NCBI RefSeq assembly: GCF_007747795.1
Contig: NZ_CP036275.1
Span: 7,122,001-7,186,000, forward strand
Reading direction: 5' to 3'
Origin: Maioricimonas rarisocia
GTDB lineage: Bacteria > Planctomycetota > Planctomycetia > Planctomycetales > Planctomycetaceae
Length of the DNA stretch: 64,000 nt
Part shown: one piece after another, positions 17,046 through 31,577 of the stretch
How positions within the stretch are numbered: the first letter of the stretch is position 1
Layout: every line of letters begins with the position of its first letter
Translations under genes and position numbers: made by a program
Notes under the pieces: model-generated
The model's database searches: none
Seen by the model: only the letters and a program-made list of their open reading frames with translations
Told to the model about the DNA's origin: nothing

Positions 17046-18037
17046 TGCACCGGCTCCGGATGGGCTGCGTCACTCGACCGGACGGCCGTCTGCGGCTGAG
17101 CCCGCGGCATTTCCTGCGCGTCTGGTTTCTGACCAATCGCCCAGATGTAATCGACCGCCAGCTGTTCCGGTTCGAACCGGGCGAACTCCTGATGAACCGG
17201 GAGTTCTCCATCGCAGATCGCCCGCAGAGCCCGTTCGTCGACGCGTGTCTGGAACAGGTTCATTTCGAGTCCGGCCGACTGGAAGAGACGCTCGTACTCC
17301 GGTGCCCGCAGGCGATTGTGATATGCCAGTCCGCTTCCGCCGTACCAGTGCCAGGCTCGCGACGAAAACTGCACGAAGTTGGCCGTTGTGATCTCAGGAT
17401 CAACGACCGCGAAGTGGTCGCCGGGGTTGAACCGGTGGACGGCACAACCGCCTGGTTTGAGGATGCGGACCGACTCGTGGTGAATGGCGGCGAGGACGTC
17501 GCGGGGGATATGTTCCAGAACATTCGAGCTGACGATCAGATCGATACTCGAATCCGGAAGCCCCGTCGCACGGGCATCTCCCGGATAGCGGTACTCCACG
17601 CGCATCGCGTCCAGCAGTCCGGCTAGGTCGCCAGTGTTCTGGCCAGCGGACCAGCGACGGCGAACGTCCGCCAGTGGTTGCCCGGACTGGGCGGCAATGT
17701 CATCGAGGACGGACTCGAGCGCCGCGTGGGTCTCCCGGGCGTATCGCTCACTCAGCCAGGGATTGACGTCGAGCGTCGTCACCCGTCCGGCACCGCACAA
17801 GGACAAGACGAACGGCACGAACGGTCGCCAGCCGGTCCCGACCTCCAGACAGTCGGCGTTCTCGAGTGGGCGCCCCGATCGCTGGATCAGCTGTACGATC
17901 TCGAGGGCCCGTCCCATCTCGCCCGCCAGATCGAGACGGTTGGTTCCCGCGACACGCTGCAGTCGATGGTAGGCCTGACGCCCGGCGGGCAGTCGGCTGA
18001 GCACCGCCAGCAGGTGGGCCTTCACGCGCCAGTTCAT
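17042..18037 (-). CDS. SAM-dependent class I methyltransferase
   Basis: A 331-residue protein from ATG 18037, with a weaker upstream start at 18091. Motif I is EVGTGWRPFVP (about 65-75), followed by the acidic strand VTTLDVNP. Motif IV is SSNVLEHIP (from about 171), and ILKPGG closes the fold, as in methyltransferase type 11/12 proteins. An insertion of some 60 residues lies between motifs I and IV. It overlaps the following GT2 gene by four bases, suggesting both act on the same surface sugar or lipid. The acceptor is unknown. Confidence 0.8.
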   Translation of the reverse strand: MNWRVKAHLLAVLSRLPAGRQAYHRLQRVAGTNRLDLAGEMGRALEIVQLIQRSGRPLENADCLEVGTGWRPFVPFVLSLCGAGRVTTLDVNPWLSERYARETHAALESVLDDIAAQSGQPLADVRRRWSAGQNTGDLAGLLDAMRVEYRYPGDARATGLPDSSIDLIVSSNVLEHIPRDVLAAIHHESVRILKPGGCAVHRFNPGDHFAVVDPEITTANFVQFSSRAWHWYGGSGLAYHNRLRAPEYERLFQSAGLEMNLFQTRVDERALRAICDGELPVHQEFARFEPEQLAVDYIWAIGQKPDAQEMPRAQPQTAVRSSDAAHPEPVQ

Positions 18038-18203
18038 GAGTGTCTGCTTTCGTCGGTAGATCGCTCTGGCCGGGAGGGAGAAGCCCGGCACCGGCGCGCA
18101 GACCCGCCTGCGGACCGGTCGTTCCCCAAGCGTAGCTCACGAAACGGTCATGCGAGCGGTGCACGAACCAGCGAGGCAATCCAGCGCGTCATCTGCCAGT
18201 CGG

Positions 18204-20498
18204 CTATGTGCCGGCATCCAGCGGAGCGTCCCTGCGGTGAGAGGCGACAATCCGCAGCAGAGCGGCAATATCGGTCTGAAGCTGACGGAAGAACCGGTAT
18301 GCGAGTCCGAATCCGGCAATTCCTCCCAAGCAGACCGCCTGCTCGACGAACTGCAGATGGGCATCGACACTGCCGGCCGGACGCACCAGCGACAGTCCCG
18401 AGATGGCCAACAGCGGGACGGACGCGGCAATGACGAGATACCAGCTGAGCCGCTGATCGAGCCGCTGCAGCTCCCTGGCATCGGCCGGTCCGCCGGGACA
18501 GGTCTGCAGCATCGCCGGATAGATGGACCGGACGGCGTACGACGTCACCCCGAAGAAGGGATAAGCGGTCGCGACCAGTCCGCAGATGACCAGTGATCCT
18601 ATGAAGTGCAGGTAGGCCGAAGGAGGCATCGAGCCTGCCGCGTAATGGATGCTGATCGGGTAGGCGATGCCGGCAATGATCCATTCCGCCAGACAGATCA
18701 TGGCGGTTCGGCCCCCCAGACGGAGCACGTCGCGGCGGATCGCGGGGACATCGTCGGGAGGACAGTGGCCCGACCGGGCGAGTTGACGCAGTCCCCGAAC
18801 CGATCGCCAGGCCAGCCAGCCGACCAGCGCGATTCCCAGCGGGAAGGCAATGCCGTTGATGATCCCCTGGATCATGTCGAACTTGCGGGTCGCGTCCTGC
18901 AGCTGTTCGACGATCTGCCTGCGGTTGTACTGATAGTTGAAGATCGCAGCGAGTGCGTTGGGAATCAGATTCAGGACGACGACAACGGGGACCGCATAGG
19001 CGCGAAGCCGCAGCCGCAGACTGTCCGGCGGTGGATCGACCAGTTCACGGGCGTGTTCGTCGAGACACAGTTCGAACTGCTGCCGAAGCAGACCCCCGTC
19101 CGACCAGCGGTGATCGCGATCCGCTTCCAGGCAGCGAAGCAGTACCCGTCGTAACGCGGCAGGACAGTCTTTCGGCAATTGTGCGATGACTTCGGGAGGA
19201 ACACCCCGCTGTCGCGACTGGAGCATCGTGTCGACCGCGTTGGCCCAGCCGGCGTTCACACTGTCATCGAAGGGTCGCCGTCCGGTGAGCAGTTCCCAGA
19301 GCATGACCCCCAGGGCGTAGATGTCGCTGCGTCCGTCGAGCTGGTCGGGTGTGCGACCGGTTCCCGGCAGGCAGGCCTCGAGCTGTTCGGGAGACATGTA
19401 GGCCATGCTGCCGCCAAAGTAGGCGGCAGCGGTCGTCCCGCTGACCTCCTCACTGAAGCTGATATTGAAGTCCCCCAGCTTGGGGACTCCTTCGGACGTC
19501 AGCAGGACGTTCGCCGGTTTGATGTCCCGGTGGAGGACCTGACGCCGATGGGCGTACTCGAGGGCGGCCGCCAGCCGGCTGCCGAGCCAGGCGACCGTAT
19601 CGGTCCAGTTCATCGAGGCCAGTTGCCGACGGATCGAAGAATCGCTGGGGCGGATCTCCCCCCGCTGTTCGAGCGTGGCATCGATGGCATCTAGCAGCAA
19701 CTGCCCGGTCCGTTCGCTTTCGGGAACCTCGCGAACGCGGTCGGCCACCGACTGCAGCGTTCCGCCGGGCAGGTACTGCATGTAGAGCAGCCGCAGGTCG
19801 CCCTCTTCGACCTGTCGCTGATCGAAGACCCGCACGATGTAATCGTGATCCAGCTGCGCGAGCGTCTGGGGTTCGGTCCCGTGGTCGGCCGAAATCTTGA
19901 CGGCCACCAGCCGCTGCATCGACTTCTGCCGCGCCAGAAACACCCGCGCGAACGCACCGCGGCCAAGTGGCAGGATCAGGTGAAAGTCGTCGATCGTTTC
20001 GCCGGCTTCAATCTGATCCAGTGCCATGCTGGTTTCGGGACGTGTAATCAGCGTCGACTTGTATTCGTTCTGCAGTCCGAGCAGTTGCCGCAGCGAATCG
20101 GCATGCTCGGGGAAGTCGGTCAGGTACTCCTCCGGATCGATCGCCAGGCCGCACTGCCGGCGAATGTGGAACTCTTCGTAAATCAGATCGGGAGGAACGG
20201 CCTGCGACTGCAGTTCCGGATGGTCGGCGATGTACTCGGTCAGCCGCTTGGGCAGATCGCGTTGCAGCCAGCGATACTCGAGGTCGACCTTGATCAGTTC
20301 GACGAGCGTCAATCGCCGCAGTTCCTCATCGGCGGGAAGAAACTGGGAGAGGACGGGCGCCTGTTCGGCATCCTCTTCCCAGGCATTGATGAACTGCTCG
20401 ATGTACTGCGCCAGTGCCGACGCCGTGTCGGCATCCCCCAGACCGGGGGCATGGGTGTCGACCGCCGGTTCGAGCTGCGAAGGTTTGTGCGGCTGCAT
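18204..20498 (-). CDS. Membrane Ser/Thr protein kinase
   Basis: A 764-residue kinase. Residues 1-160 form a helical N-terminal region seen in planctomycete kinases. The kinase domain covers about 170-465: glycine loop LGRGAFARVF, VAVK with Lys201, HRDIKPANVLL (323-333), and DFN at 343-345 in place of the usual DFG, then MSPEQ and the DVYALG-equivalent DIYALGVMLWELL. The C-terminal part, from about 505, has at least four to six membrane helices. It should be anchored with the kinase domain in the cytoplasm. The Asp of DFN is kept, so metal binding is likely intact. Substrates are unknown. The mechanosensitive channel gene lies just upstream on the same strand. Confidence 0.88.
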   Translation of the reverse strand: MQPHKPSQLEPAVDTHAPGLGDADTASALAQYIEQFINAWEEDAEQAPVLSQFLPADEELRRLTLVELIKVDLEYRWLQRDLPKRLTEYIADHPELQSQAVPPDLIYEEFHIRRQCGLAIDPEEYLTDFPEHADSLRQLLGLQNEYKSTLITRPETSMALDQIEAGETIDDFHLILPLGRGAFARVFLARQKSMQRLVAVKISADHGTEPQTLAQLDHDYIVRVFDQRQVEEGDLRLLYMQYLPGGTLQSVADRVREVPESERTGQLLLDAIDATLEQRGEIRPSDSSIRRQLASMNWTDTVAWLGSRLAAALEYAHRRQVLHRDIKPANVLLTSEGVPKLGDFNISFSEEVSGTTAAAYFGGSMAYMSPEQLEACLPGTGRTPDQLDGRSDIYALGVMLWELLTGRRPFDDSVNAGWANAVDTMLQSRQRGVPPEVIAQLPKDCPAALRRVLLRCLEADRDHRWSDGGLLRQQFELCLDEHARELVDPPPDSLRLRLRAYAVPVVVVLNLIPNALAAIFNYQYNRRQIVEQLQDATRKFDMIQGIINGIAFPLGIALVGWLAWRSVRGLRQLARSGHCPPDDVPAIRRDVLRLGGRTAMICLAEWIIAGIAYPISIHYAAGSMPPSAYLHFIGSLVICGLVATAYPFFGVTSYAVRSIYPAMLQTCPGGPADARELQRLDQRLSWYLVIAASVPLLAISGLSLVRPAGSVDAHLQFVEQAVCLGGIAGFGLAYRFFRQLQTDIAALLRIVASHRRDAPLDAGT

Positions 20499-20609
20499 GA
20501 AGGAACGATTCCCGGGAACTGTGAATCACTTCCTTCATGGTACACGGATCGGAGACGGAGTTCCCCGGCAGGGTGTGCGAATGTGACCTGCCGGGGAAGC
20601 GCACACGCG

Positions 20610-24197
<3,588 letters not shown>

Positions 24198-24700
24198 GGA
24201 ATCCCTTCAGATCGACAGAAGCCCCCGCGGTTGCCGGCATCTCGACTGGCCGCAGAGTGAATTGGCGTCCTTGCGGACGCGAACATCCCGGTTTCGGGAT
24301 CGAGTGTCAAGGTTGTCGTCGCGACAGACGACACGCGCGCAAGGCAGCCAACGATCGACCGCCAGAGGGCGACTGGAACAGTGACTCCTTCGGGACTCGA
24401 CGCCGGTCGTCCTCTGCCGGCAACCCCCGATGCGCGTGGGGACTCGGCGGGGCCGGGACACTCTCCTTCAGTCCCGCGGCCCCGTCACCAACCAATGTGA
24501 TCGCCGGCCCATCCCGGAGTGTAGGTGACCTGCCGTCTGGCGACCATGCCGATCTGTCGCAGGGTCGCCAGCCGCAAGTCCACCACGAGATCACGAGAGT
24601 GTGGGGCGATCCCGCCCGGCAACCGGTTCACACTGCAGGAGTTCCCTGCAGACAGAGGCCCTCGCGGAGACAACCGATGTGAGCCGGTCTGCTCAAGGGT
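24198..24700. other. Intergenic region, no gene recognised
   Basis: About 500 bases between the channel gene and the esterase gene, both on the minus strand. Frames on both strands have atypical composition and no recognisable motif. It presumably carries the channel promoter and the end of the esterase transcript. Confidence 0.5.
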
Positions 24701-25780
24701 TCAGTCCCCGGCCGGTGCGGGCCCGTTCAGGTATCGAGCGAAGAACCGCTCCATGAACCAGACGCACCGGTCGTTCACCGGTTTCGCAATGTCCATCGCG
24801 TGCGGCCAGCCGGGCAGCCGATCGTAGATGTACGGCACGTCCGCCTGCTCCAGGGCCGTCGCCAGCAGATCCGACTGATTGACCGGCACGACTTCGTCGA
24901 TCGTGCCGTGAAGCATCAGGACCGGCGGATCCCGAGGATCGACATACGTAATCGGAGAGGCCTGCCGGTACAGCGGCTCGTTCTCGTCGAGCGTGCTGCC
25001 GAGGAACCGCTTGAGCAGCTTGATCGCGTTCTCGTTCTCGCGGGCGAAATCGGTCGTCAGGTCGGCCGGACCGTACAGATCAACGACCGCCTGAACGCGA
25101 CTGCTCTGTTCAGCATGCCCCCCGGTCCCTTCGAGCTCCGGGACGTCCGAAGAGAGGCCAATCATCAGCGAGAGATGTCCGCCGGCCGAACCTCCGGCGA
25201 TGCCAATGCGGTCCGGATCAACACCGAGGCGCTCCGCATTGGCGCGCATCCAGCGGACGGCGCATTTCGTGTCTTCAACGGCCGCCGGATACTTCGCAAC
25301 GCCCGAAAGCCGGTAGTCGATGCTGACGACGACGTAACCGCGCTGCGCAAAGTGAATCCCGTAGAAGCGGTAGTCCTTTTTCGCGCCCCCGCTCCATCCA
25401 CCGCCGTGAACGAAAATCAGTCCCGGCACCACGCCATCCTGTTCGGCCGGCCGATACAGATCGAGTTTGAGTTCGTGTTCGCCCCCCATGCCGTACACGA
25501 CATTCTGCTGGATGATCACATCGTCGGGAGCCACCGGAAAAATGTTGACGACCGGAACCGCACCCGCTCCGATCGCCTGGATCGCATCCAGACGGGAGTT
25601 GTAGCCGCGAGGAGGTTCCGGAAACGTTTCGGCCAGCTCCGCGACGGCATTGCCGCGCACGATCGGATCATCGGCTGCAAGGGGTCCTGCAGACAGGACG
25701 AGCAAACCGAACGCGGCAAGCGTCAGGAACGAGTGGGCAAGCGCGACCGCGCTACTCGCCGTCTGAGTCCGTCGGTGCAT
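24701..25780 (-). CDS. Exported alpha/beta-hydrolase (carboxylesterase/BD-FAE-like)
   Basis: A 359-residue protein from ATG 25780, chosen because a signal peptide follows directly (AHSFLTLAAFGLLVLSAGPLAA). The oxyanion motif HGGGWSGG and nucleophile motif GGSAGG are those of the HSL/BD-FAE hydrolases, with an acid in HGTIDEVVP and the catalytic His in GWPHAMDI completing the triad. Planctomycetes use many such exported esterases on acetylated polysaccharides, but the substrate here is unknown. The start lies inside the end of the upstream coiled-coil gene (29-base overlap), so the two are probably coupled. Confidence 0.88.
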   Translation of the reverse strand: MHRRTQTASSAVALAHSFLTLAAFGLLVLSAGPLAADDPIVRGNAVAELAETFPEPPRGYNSRLDAIQAIGAGAVPVVNIFPVAPDDVIIQQNVVYGMGGEHELKLDLYRPAEQDGVVPGLIFVHGGGWSGGAKKDYRFYGIHFAQRGYVVVSIDYRLSGVAKYPAAVEDTKCAVRWMRANAERLGVDPDRIGIAGGSAGGHLSLMIGLSSDVPELEGTGGHAEQSSRVQAVVDLYGPADLTTDFARENENAIKLLKRFLGSTLDENEPLYRQASPITYVDPRDPPVLMLHGTIDEVVPVNQSDLLATALEQADVPYIYDRLPGWPHAMDIAKPVNDRCVWFMERFFARYLNGPAPAGD

Positions 25781-26174
25781 CCGAATCGGCCTCAGACGAA
25801 CGGGCGGACTGACGCTGCTGCGCCCGGCGACGGGCTTCTTCCCGGAGTTCCTGCAGCCGCAGCTTCTGCCCCGGTGTGAGCAGTTGCTCCATCCGATCGT
25901 CCCGTTCCCGAATGAGCTGCTTGATCTGCCGCTGAAGCGCGTCGATCTGCGTGTGGTACTCGTCCTGAATTCCATAAAGCTGCTCACGCTGTTCGTCGGT
26001 GACACCGATCTTGCCATAGTAAGTCGGCAGGGGGCGGCGGCGTTCGGTTTCCTCAGATGCCTGTCGAGCGATGTCGGCGGGATCTGCATCTCCCTGTGCC
26101 GATACATCATAGCCACCGAAGAACGCGACGAACATCAGCATCGTCGTCACGCAGAAGTAGAACATTCGCGACAT
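25752..26174 (-). CDS. Small exported helical protein (periplasmic, Spy/CpxP-like in style)
   Basis: A 140-residue protein from ATG 26174 with GAGGAGA as ribosome binding site. A signal peptide (MFYFCVTTMLMFVAFFGG, cleaved after VSA-Q) is followed by a long charged helix containing YYGKIGVTDEQREQLYGIQ, IKQLIRERDDRMEQLLTPGQ and LRLQELREEARRRAQQRQ. The 'TDEQR...LTPGQ' pattern recalls periplasmic Spy/CpxP-type chaperone-like helices common in planctomycetes. No enzymatic motif is seen. It shares an overlap with the esterase. Confidence 0.75.
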   Translation of the reverse strand: MSRMFYFCVTTMLMFVAFFGGYDVSAQGDADPADIARQASEETERRRPLPTYYGKIGVTDEQREQLYGIQDEYHTQIDALQRQIKQLIRERDDRMEQLLTPGQKLRLQELREEARRRAQQRQSARSSEADSDAPTDSDGE

Positions 26175-26305
26175 CAGACTTCTCCTCGATTGGACCCGAC
26201 AACGGAGGAGGCGCGAGAGACTCGGCCCGTACGTGTGTAAAAATACACTACGCACTGGGGCCTCGCCAGAAGAAAGTCAGAAAACCTGATCGAACCGGAC
26301 GATTC

Positions 26306-27808
26306 TCACCAGGCGAACCCTCCGCCCGGAAGTGGGCCGGTGATCTCAAACGTCGCCGGCGACACGTGCCCTTCCAGCAAATGCAGACAGGCTGCGCCGA
26401 GGGTAAACGATCGGTCGTCGTGGTGAATGCCGTCCCGCAGATGATCCAGCCGCAGCCGTCCGCCTGCCGATTCGTGGACCAGCAGCGACGCCAGTTCCGT
26501 CTCGAGATCATCGCGCGAACGCTCTGTTTCAATTGTCCCGCAACCGGGATACCAGGCCACCTGACGATGCAGAATCAGCTGACGCAGGCAGAGTGTCAGC
26601 CGATGGTTTCCCTGGCCGGCCGCAAACTCGAACCGTCGGATGTCGTACTGATGTTCCAATTGCTGGATCAGTCCGACCAGCTGATACGGATCGACAACGA
26701 AGCAGACATCGTGAAACGCGGTCGCCGTCCGGTGAATCCAGCTCTCCACCCACGTGACGGGCGTCGGTTTGTGCGGCGTCGGCCGGACGACATCCATCCG
26801 ATCGACCATGACACGGCATTCTTCATAGTGGCAGACACAGCCGACCGTCAAATCGTGCTTCTCTGCATAGTCGATCGTGGCCACGTATGAGATGCCGGGG
26901 CGTCCCTGTTGCTGCGGTGCAAGCGAGCTGTCGCGACACGCTTCGGCTTCTGCCAGCGAGACAAACTCACCATCCGAATGCTGCCAGCGGTTCATCCACA
27001 GCCGCTCGAACACGTTGGGCGGCAGCAGGGCCCGCTGCTCGTCGAGCCATTCGTCGGTGATCCAGGGAGCCTGCGGCCCATCCAGTGTCGAGAAGTGCCA
27101 CGCCGGATGCGTTCGCGCATGCTCCCGCACGTCCCACTGCCAGCCACGGCCGATGCCGGCGTTGGTGAGGACCGTCAACGCGCAGTCCGGTTTCTTCGCA
27201 GCCGAGGAGACCAGGGAATTCCACAGGTCCTGCTTCGTCCAGTGGCACAGCTCGTCGCAAATCACGAAGTCCGGAAGCTGTCCCCACGAACTGGCGACGT
27301 CGGAAGAGATGATGTCGATGCGGCTCATCGTGCGGCGATTGCGGATCTGATGCTGCGTGAATGTCAGATCCCCGCAGAGTGAACCGTTCAGCCGGGCCAG
27401 CCGTTTGATCGCGTCGTAAATCAGCTGCGCCTGCTCACGGTCGGCCGCGGCGGCAAGACCACTCACAGCAGAACGTGCGGCCAGCAGAATCCAGCAGACC
27501 TGGACCGCCGTGTCCGACGTCTTTGAATGACCACGCGGCCGTTCGATATAGGCCCGACGCCGAATCGAGCTGTCCGTGAATCCGGCACGTCCTGCCAGGT
27601 GCAGCCACGCGGCGTCGAGCGCAGCGAAGTCCTGCTGCTGCCAGTCCTGCATGCAGTCGGAAAGCACGGGTCCGTCACGACGGTCGATCCGGATCAGCTG
27701 GCGAAACAGCCGCGGGTGCAGGGGCGCGATCCGGGCGTCGAAGCAGCGTTTCAACTTCAGGCGGGACAGCAAGTCCTGCCGCGCGGCAGCGATCGAGGAG
27801 TTCGTCAT
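26306..27808 (-). CDS. Phage-type terminase large subunit
   Basis: A 500-residue protein with both terminase activities apparently intact. ATPase: a Walker-A-like segment ERPRGHSKTSD (89-99), Walker B PDFVICDE (179-186) and coupling motif LTNAG (214-218). Nuclease (RNase H fold): acidic residues in ATIDYAEKHD (Asp313), FVVDPYQ (Asp373) and IHHDDRSFTLGAA (Asp464/465). In tailed phages this motor cuts and pumps concatemeric DNA into proheads. Here no portal, protease, capsid or tail gene follows: the next minus-strand genes are cellular. It overlaps the small-subunit-like gene by 134 bases. It is either a remnant, a satellite/gene-transfer-type module or a domesticated enzyme. Confidence 0.8.
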   Translation of the reverse strand: MTNSSIAAARQDLLSRLKLKRCFDARIAPLHPRLFRQLIRIDRRDGPVLSDCMQDWQQQDFAALDAAWLHLAGRAGFTDSSIRRRAYIERPRGHSKTSDTAVQVCWILLAARSAVSGLAAAADREQAQLIYDAIKRLARLNGSLCGDLTFTQHQIRNRRTMSRIDIISSDVASSWGQLPDFVICDELCHWTKQDLWNSLVSSAAKKPDCALTVLTNAGIGRGWQWDVREHARTHPAWHFSTLDGPQAPWITDEWLDEQRALLPPNVFERLWMNRWQHSDGEFVSLAEAEACRDSSLAPQQQGRPGISYVATIDYAEKHDLTVGCVCHYEECRVMVDRMDVVRPTPHKPTPVTWVESWIHRTATAFHDVCFVVDPYQLVGLIQQLEHQYDIRRFEFAAGQGNHRLTLCLRQLILHRQVAWYPGCGTIETERSRDDLETELASLLVHESAGGRLRLDHLRDGIHHDDRSFTLGAACLHLLEGHVSPATFEITGPLPGGGFAW

Positions 27809-28191
27809 TGCTCATGGCGTCATCGATGTCGGAGTCGGCCTCATCAGGCTGCGGCCACTCCGGCGGGGGTTGGTTCTTGAGATAGAAGGACTGGGCTGAG
27901 ACGCTCCCTTCCATCGCCGCCCGGTACAGCGCGGCGGCCACGTTCTGGCTGAGCAGTTCCCGCACCTGCCGCAGCCGCTCACGAAACTCCGGCTGCTGTT
28001 CCATCGTGCGCAGGACGTTGCCGACCGGCAGCTCCAGTTGCAGACAGGCGGCGGCGGGTGACGCGCCGCGCAACATCAGCTGCAGATATCCCTCCTGTTC
28101 GGGATCGCTCAGGCAGTTCGCCTCATGCCCTGCGAGAACGGGCAGTGGTTCGACGGCATCCGCCACGATCGGCTCAGAAACCTTTGCGGCG

Positions 28192-29516
<1,325 letters not shown>

Positions 29517-29566
29517 GGGACGTTCTCCTCAAAGCAGAACTGGACATGGCAGAACAGACCAGGGGA

Positions 29567-30148
29567 TCACGCAACGTCAGCCGCGACATGCAGTCGAATC
29601 TGAGGGAACGCAGCAAGCAGTTCGTCCAGCTCGGAGCGCACGTCGTCCCAGTCCTGGCGGGGAACTTCGAGGCGGACCAGAACCTCTTCAGGATCACGTT
29701 CGGCAGGCGCATCGGCCGCTGGCGCAAAGTCCGGATCGGGAACGAACAGCATGTCGCGAAGCTGCTGGTCATCGAAGCCGGTCAGCGTCGCGTCCACGCC
29801 AGGCAGCTCACGCAGTTCCCCCAGCAGATCGACCAGTTTCGCCGGCTCCCAGTCGGAACCGACCGCGGCATTGTTGAGCGTGACGTTGAGCGCCTTCTCC
29901 CGTTCGAGCGACAGGTCGACGATGACGCAGTCGACCTCGCGACGGCCCTGGTCCTTCAGGATCTCCAGCCGCTGATGCCCGGCAACAACGTGACCGGTGC
30001 GACGGTTCCAGATGATCGGCTGGACCAGGTCGAACTCGTCGAGCGAGCGTTTGAGCTTCTCCCACCCGGGATCGCCCGGCTTGAGCGGCAGGCGGGGATT
30101 GTAGGGAGCCGGCTTGAGCTGCTGTACGGAAAGAGATTCGATGTGCAT
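29567..30148 (-). CDS. ParB/Srx-type nuclease-domain protein
   Basis: A 193-residue protein read from ATG 30148; the frame is open further upstream but that part has no domain character. The ParB N-terminal fold is clear: LKPAPYNPR, LKRSLDEFDLVQPIIWNRRTG, VVAGHQRLEILKDQG and NVTLNNAAVGSDW. No HTH centromere-binding domain follows, so it is the short ParB-like type seen in phages and mobile elements rather than a chromosome-partition ParB. The second half (from about 100) is acidic and helical. No partner ParA is present. Second gene of the cassette. Confidence 0.82.
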   Translation of the reverse strand: MHIESLSVQQLKPAPYNPRLPLKPGDPGWEKLKRSLDEFDLVQPIIWNRRTGHVVAGHQRLEILKDQGRREVDCVIVDLSLEREKALNVTLNNAAVGSDWEPAKLVDLLGELRELPGVDATLTGFDDQQLRDMLFVPDPDFAPAADAPAERDPEEVLVRLEVPRQDWDDVRSELDELLAAFPQIRLHVAADVA

Positions 30149-30180
30149 GGGAGAGGCGATAGGAGACAGGAGATAGGAGA

Positions 30181-30210
30181 CAGGCGAGCCCGGAGTGTGA
30201 GCTCCGGGAT
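30181..30210 (-). repeat. Family C repeat (CAGGCGAGCCCGGAGTGTGAGCTCCGGG)
   Basis: Imperfect palindrome between the HTH and ParB genes. Close copies at 30811-30840, 31517-31546 (inverted) and 31753-31783 (inverted). Confidence 0.7.
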
Positions 30211-30249
30211 GGCATGCGTGTGCATGGAATGACGTTCGCATTGGCACGT

Positions 30250-30275
30250 GACGAGCTGCGACCGTGAGGGAGCGG
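30250..30275 (-). repeat. Family E repeat (CTCCCTCACGGTCGCAGCTCGT)
   Basis: Matches copies at 47511-47532 and 61735-61760, and with changes at 36047-36070. Confidence 0.65.
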
Positions 30276-30324
30276 GATGAACAACGGGTGGCCGGGGGCG
30301 GAACGAGCACAACGACCGGTCCCG

Positions 30325-30651
30325 TCACCGCGGCACGTTCCGTCCCGGCGTCCGGTCCTCGGGACACATCGCCTCGTCGACATCGAGGAACTCCGGCGAC
30401 ATCTCGAACCGCTGTCGCAGGTCCGACTTGATCCGCGACAGGCAGCGGGTGACGTGCCCCTTCGGATGGCCGAAGACGGCACCGATCTGATCGAGTGGCC
30501 AGCCGGCGTTCTCCCGCAGAGCCAGCATCGCGAGGTACTTCCACGTGCGGGGATCGTCGCCGGCATAATGCTCGCGAATCGTCTGCCAGAACTCGTCCGG
30601 CCCGGTACGGGGCAGGACCACCTTGGTGCCATCTTCACGGGCAACGGACAT
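30325..30651 (-). CDS. Small HTH (sigma-region-4-like) protein
   Basis: A 108-residue protein. ATG 30651 is chosen because GGAGGAG lies seven bases upstream; earlier in-frame starts (30687, 30747) lack a site. WKYLAMLALRENAGWPLDQIGAVFGHPKGHVTRCLSRIKSDLRQRF (about 38-83) predicts a helix-turn-helix like sigma-factor region 4 or a phage small regulator. It is the first gene of the terminase cassette and a candidate regulator of it. About 175 bases with two short repeats separate it from the ParB-like gene. Confidence 0.65.
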   Translation of the reverse strand: MSVAREDGTKVVLPRTGPDEFWQTIREHYAGDDPRTWKYLAMLALRENAGWPLDQIGAVFGHPKGHVTRCLSRIKSDLRQRFEMSPEFLDVDEAMCPEDRTPGRNVPR

Positions 30652-30810
30652 CGCGATTCTCCTCCAGAGTCGCTGCGGTTCCTTCATGCTGAGCGCACGC
30701 TGTTGCGCGGAAAGCGCAGGATGACTCTGGTCAGCCGGGGATGGCAAGAGAAGTTTGGAGCAGGCTTGAGCAGTGAGATGTGAGGCTCAAACGAACGGCG
30801 CAAACACACA

Positions 30811-30840
30811 CAGGCGAGCCCCGAGCGTGAGCTCGGGGAT
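30811..30840 (-). repeat. Family C repeat
   Basis: CAGGCGAGCCCCGAGCGTGAGCTCGGGG palindrome; same orientation as 30181-30210. Confidence 0.75.
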
Positions 30841-30996
30841 AATGTCCGTGTGACGACTTCCCCAGCGGGCAGAGCCAGCCCTGCAGCAGCTCGCACGGTA
30901 GGCTGGGACTGGTCCCAGCACCGTACTCGCATGGCCAGGATGCCGCGGCCCTGTGTGCCGTGCGCTGCCATGACCGGCACACCGCACGACAATTGC

Positions 30997-31022
30997 CGGC
31001 AGGCAGGAATGCCTGCCCCACC
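30997..31022 (+). repeat. Family A repeat core
   Basis: Only the GGCAGGCAGGAATGCCTGCC-CCACC core of the longer element found at 348, 629 and 47187. Confidence 0.75.
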
Positions 31023-31052
31023 GGTCTTCACCGGGAGTGTGCGCCATAATGA

Positions 31053-31104
31053 CGGGTGGCCCAGACACACGGCGAGTCCGGGTGGCGCAGCCACAGGAGG
31101 CCGG
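31053..31104 (+). repeat. Family F repeat
   Basis: GGGTGGCCCAGACACA block followed by GGGTGGCGCAGCCACAGGAGG, matching the reverse complement of 750-799. Confidence 0.7.
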
Positions 31105-31122
31105 GTGCGAGCAGCCAGAGAT

Positions 31123-31264
31123 GTAGGGTGTGTCACGGCAGATCACGGGTGAGTGACGCATTGAAACTCGCGCTTCGCATACGGAACAGCCCGTGACGCA
31201 CCTTCCGCAGTGGAACACGTTCACCACGATGATGGTGCGTCGCCTCCGGCGACAGCACCCTACG
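31123..31264 (+). repeat. Family B element, copy 1 (142 bases)
   Basis: Starts GTAGGGTGTGTCACGGCAGA and ends GGCGACAGCACCCTACGG. The ends are imperfect inverted repeats of each other (GTAGGGTG against CACCCTAC), as in MITE-like elements. Internally there is GTGGAACACGTTC and a hairpin GCGTCGCCTCCGGCGAC. Confidence 0.85.
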
Positions 31265-31312
31265 GCCACATTGCCGCACGTCCTCAACGAAATGCGAAGC
31301 CCGAGGGAACAT

Positions 31313-31454
31313 GCAGGGTGTGTCACGGCAGATCATTGGAGGGCCACGCATTGAAGTTCGCGCTTCGCAAACGGAACTGCCCGTGACGCACCAACCGCAG
31401 TGGAACACGTTCGCGACGATGATGGTGCGTCGCCCCCGGCGACAGCACCCTACG
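31313..31454 (+). repeat. Family B element, copy 2
   Basis: Same length and end sequences as copy 1 with scattered substitutions; 48 bases of unrelated sequence separate the copies. Confidence 0.85.
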
Positions 31455-31516
31455 GCGCTCACAACGATCGTGCGTGCCTCGAAAGGATGAGCATAACACC
31501 AAGAATCGAACGTTGT

Positions 31517-31546
31517 ACCCCCGAGCTCACGCTCGGGGCTCGCCTG
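31517..31546 (+). repeat. Family C repeat
   Basis: CCCCGAGCTCACGCTCGGGG palindrome plus CTCGCCTG, inverted relative to 30811-30840. Confidence 0.75.
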
Positions 31547-31577
31547 CAGTTTACGAGCGTCGTCCGCTCACGAAGGT